From: CAIYRG01 sp965247505
Lineage (GTDB): Bacteria > Pseudomonadota > Alphaproteobacteria > Micropepsales > Micropepsaceae
DNA length: 64,000 nucleotides
Assembly: GCA_965247505.1 (NCBI GenBank)
Contig: OZ252020.1
Span: forward strand, 3,348,001-3,412,000
Direction of reading: 5' to 3'
The translations under genes and the position numbers were made by a program. Shown one piece after another: positions 62,167-64,000 of this stretch (position 1 is the stretch's first letter; the number at the start of each line of letters is the position of its first letter). Under the pieces are notes generated by a model, which was given only the letters and a program-made list of their open reading frames with translations, was not told where the DNA came from and made no database searches.

Positions 62167-63035
62167 GGTTCCGGTTCATCGACGCGGAGAGGGCCGGGTT
62201 GGCGATGCCGATATTCCGCCTGTGCAGACTGCTGCAGGTCAGCGTCTCAGGCTTCTACGCTTGGCGCAATCGCGGCCCAAGCCAGCGACAGCTCGATAAC
62301 ATGGTTCTACTCGCCCATGTCCGGGCAGCCTTTCGGCGCAGCCGCGAGAGCTACGGTGCAGAGCGGGTCCATCACGAGCTTGCCAAGAATGGGATCGAGG
62401 TTGGACGCCATAGGGTGGCTCGGCTGATGCGGGGAAATGGGTTGTCTCCAAAACGGAAACAGAAGTTCAAAAAGACGACGGACAGCCAGCACAACAAGGC
62501 CGTCGCATCGAACCTTCTCGACCAGAACTTCTCCGCCGAGGCACCCAACGAGAAATGGGCTGCCGACATCAGCTATATCTGGACGGCACAGGGCTGACTG
62601 TACCTGGCCGTCATGCTCGACCTCTATTCCCGGCGCGTCATCGGCTGGGCCGTGGGCGCTCGCATGACCAGCGACCTACCGCTCAGGGCGCTTAACCGTG
62701 CTATCGGGCTGTGCCAACCTGGCGCCGGTGTGATCCACCATAGCGATCGGGGAAGCCAGTACTGCTCAGACGCATACCAGGCGCGCCTCGGTGAACTCGG
62801 TTTCCTCGCCTCAATGAGCGGTAAGGGAAATTGCTATGATAACGCCGTCGTCGAGACCTTCTTCAAAACCATCAAGTCAGAACTGATCTGGAGGACTGTG
62901 TTCATGTCAAGAAGCCAAGCTGAAACTGCCATAGCCGTATACATCGACGGGTTCTATAATCCAGTCCGTCGGCACTCGACGCGGGACTTCACAAGCCCCG
63001 TCAAATTCGAGGCAGAAGCAATGCAAACGGTGTAG
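62163..63035 (+). pseudogene. IS3-family OrfB with nonsense mutation (copy 2)
   Basis: This matches the OrfB at 6123-6995, but the Trp codon after WTAQG is TGA at about 62596-62598 (GGCTGACTG in place of GGCTGGCTG). The rest of the DDE core continues in frame to 63035. The stop lies just after the first catalytic Asp, so the protein is inactive. Confidence 0.95.
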
Positions 63036-63064
63036 GGCGCCTCCACTTTTCCTGGATGGGTCCA

Positions 63065-63152
63065 GACCACAGTCCTGCTCGACCGCCTGACCCATCATTG
63101 CGAGATCATCGAGACCGGCAACGAGAGCTGGCGCTTCAAGAACCGCTCCTGA
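63065..63152 (+). pseudogene. istB: istB 3' end (second IS21 family)
   Basis: TTVLLDRLTHHCEIIETGNE then SWRFKNRS and a stop is the conserved C-terminus of IstB. It begins right at the IS3 end; the N-terminal and ATPase parts are deleted. Confidence 0.88.
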
Positions 63153-63366
63153 CCCGGCGCCGGCCGTCCCCGCGGCCCGGTTGCCCCGGTGGGCCAACAG
63201 GCACCCCCCCCTGTTGACTACCGGGACAACATCCGCCGTGCCACTCAGGGGGGTCAATATTGCACGCCGATCATGGGTCAAACTTCAAAGCCGATCCTGC
63301 TTATCTGTGACACTCCGTCCGAGGAGGTATATGTTCTCAATATGTTCCGTATTAGGGGTCACGGTT

Positions 63367-63885
63367 ATGAGGTTCAAGGTTGCATCGCGCGTGCGTGGTC
63401 TGAGCGACGAGGCGTTTCGAGAGGCCTTCGGCACCGAGGAGCAGTGCCGCTCGGCGCTGCTCCGGATGCGCTGGCCGGCCGGCTTCGTCTGCCCCTGCTG
63501 CGGCCATCGCGGGCATTGCGTGCTGGCGGGCCGGGGGCTCTATCAATGCAACCGGTGCAAGAAGCAGACATCGCCCACGGCGGGCACGATCTTCCACGCG
63601 ACCAAGCTGCCGCTGACACTCTGGTTCGCAGCCATCCACCTGATCGTGACGGCGAAGAACGGCATCTCGTCGGTGGAACTCGGCCGCCGTCTCGGGGTCA
63701 AGCAGCCGACGGCCTGGGCCGTGAAGCACAAGATCATGGCGGTGATGGCGCGGCGCGAGGGGGAGACGCGGCTTACGGGGCTGGTGGAGATGGACGACGC
63801 CTATCTCGGCGGGGTGCGCTCCGGCGGCAAGCGAGGCCGCGGCGCGGCGGGCAAGACGCCCTTCGTGGCGGCGGTCTCGGTGTAG
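63367..63885 (+). pseudogene. IS1595-family transposase, 3'-truncated
   Basis: From ATG 63367 (MRFKVASRVRGLSDEAFREA) the 172-codon frame has the N-terminal zinc ribbon FVCPCCGHRGHC...YQCNRCKKQ, the segment GTIFHATKLPLTLWF, the HTH LGVKQPTAWAVKHKIM, and the start of the ISXO2-like DDE domain (LVEMDDAYLGG). It stops soon after TPFVAAVSV, where the family normally continues for another ~130 residues. Confidence 0.85.
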
Positions 63886-63897
63886 GCGAGAGACCTC

Positions 63898-64000
63898 GTG
63901 AACCAACGATTCGTCGCCCTCGTGACAAAGCTGGAAGCCAAGTGCCAGGAGTTGCTGGCGATGCCGCCGGTTGCCGCCTCGGACGTTCCGAGCGGTACAC
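63898..64000 (+). CDS. N-terminal part of a GIY-YIG-type protein (runs off window)
   Basis: From GTG 63898 the frame reads VNQRFVALVTKLEAKCQELL, AMPPVAASDVPSGT to the window edge. This resembles the helical lead-in found before the GIY-YIG core in short single-domain nucleases. The core itself lies outside the window, so the call is tentative. Confidence 0.4.
   Translation, partial: MNQRFVALVTKLEAKCQELLAMPPVAASDVPSGT

Larger units (their letters stand above)
61809..63064 (+). mobile_element. IS3-family element, copy 2, no target duplication
   Basis: It is the same 1256-bp element as 5769-7024, with identical ends. The flanks are TCC at the left and GAC at the right, so no 3-bp duplication is seen. 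Flanking genes on either side are non-adjacent parts of one IS21, which implies an adjacent deletion after insertion or recombination between two copies. Confidence 0.93.
60842..63312 (+). mobile_element. IS21-family element (second family), gutted by IS3
   Basis: The left end carries two copies of an ATCGGCG-type repeat followed by TTGACCCC (60842-60905). The right end carries the inverted counterparts (GGGGGGTCAATATTGCACGCCGAT, then GGGTCAAACTT...GCCGAT, ending near 63312). Between them remain the first ~280 codons of istA, a whole IS3 element, and the last ~28 codons of istB. The istA 3' part and most of istB are missing. Confidence 0.8.

Noticed and set aside
1..64000. tRNA, rRNA, riboswitch or replication-origin signals
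   Set aside because: I found no cloverleaf-like sequence, conserved riboswitch core or clustered DnaA boxes by reading. A covariance-model scan would be needed to exclude small RNAs.

Overview
The window is a high-GC proteobacterial chromosome segment that is unusually full of insertion sequences, many of them nested, truncated or mutated. A Wzx-type flippase and O-antigen ligase locus, a TonB-dependent receptor and a beta-barrel porin point to a Gram-negative cell. The transposase types and the porin suggest an alphaproteobacterium, possibly host-associated or recovered from a metagenome, but nothing here fixes the taxon. I saw no rRNA, tRNA or CRISPR array.

Layout. 1-9.5 kb: two copies of one IS21-family element (one with an in-frame IstA::IstB fusion, one broken by an IS3 insertion and other lesions), IS6-family copies, an IS407-group IS3 element and an intact outer-membrane beta-barrel gene. 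9.6-16.8 kb: an ApeA-like HEPN gene split by an in-frame amber codon, an intact IS3 element, a 132-bp MITE, and a tandem-AAA+ ATPase / WYL regulator operon. 17.1-19.7 kb: a lower-GC four-gene unit (unknown protein, HEAT-like protein, PPP phosphatase, IS-truncated membrane protein). 19.7-23.6 kb: IS3, IS6 and IS5 remnants, integrase relics and a second small MITE. 23.6-28.2 kb: TonB-dependent receptor and GcvA-like LysR genes. 28.4-33.6 kb: integrase pseudogene, sulfotransferase, broken IS1380 and a GIY-YIG protein. 33.9-45.5 kb: polysaccharide locus (GalE, flippase, sulfotransferase, glycosyltransferases, O-antigen ligase, priming sugar transferase). 45.5-50.3 kb: a secreted Calx-beta/FnIII protein whose 5' end carries 22 perfect heptanucleotide repeats and whose 3' end is cut by IS256. 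50.5-55.3 kb: a lower-GC defence-like island with an HNH nuclease, a ubiquitin-like / E2-like / JAB-E1 operon and a DUF2971-type gene. 55.7-64 kb: decayed IS66, a helicase plus zinc-finger pair, a second IS21 family split by IS3, IS1595, and the start of a GIY-YIG gene.

How parts work together. The 33.9-45.5 kb genes form a coherent pathway: a priming glycosyl-1-phosphate transferase, GT2 enzymes, a flippase and a ligase. Two sulfotransferases (29.4 and 36.6 kb) suggest that the glycan is sulfated. The most interesting signals are the compact ubiquitin-like conjugation operon (51.97-54.14 kb), and a repeated LysR/divergent-promoter module present three times. In one module copy the conserved start codon leads into the heptanucleotide tract, as expected for a phase-variable surface protein. 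Low-GC islands with WYL/AAA+, HEPN, HNH, helicase/Zn-finger and DUF2971 genes look like eroding anti-phage defence cargo amid IS expansion.
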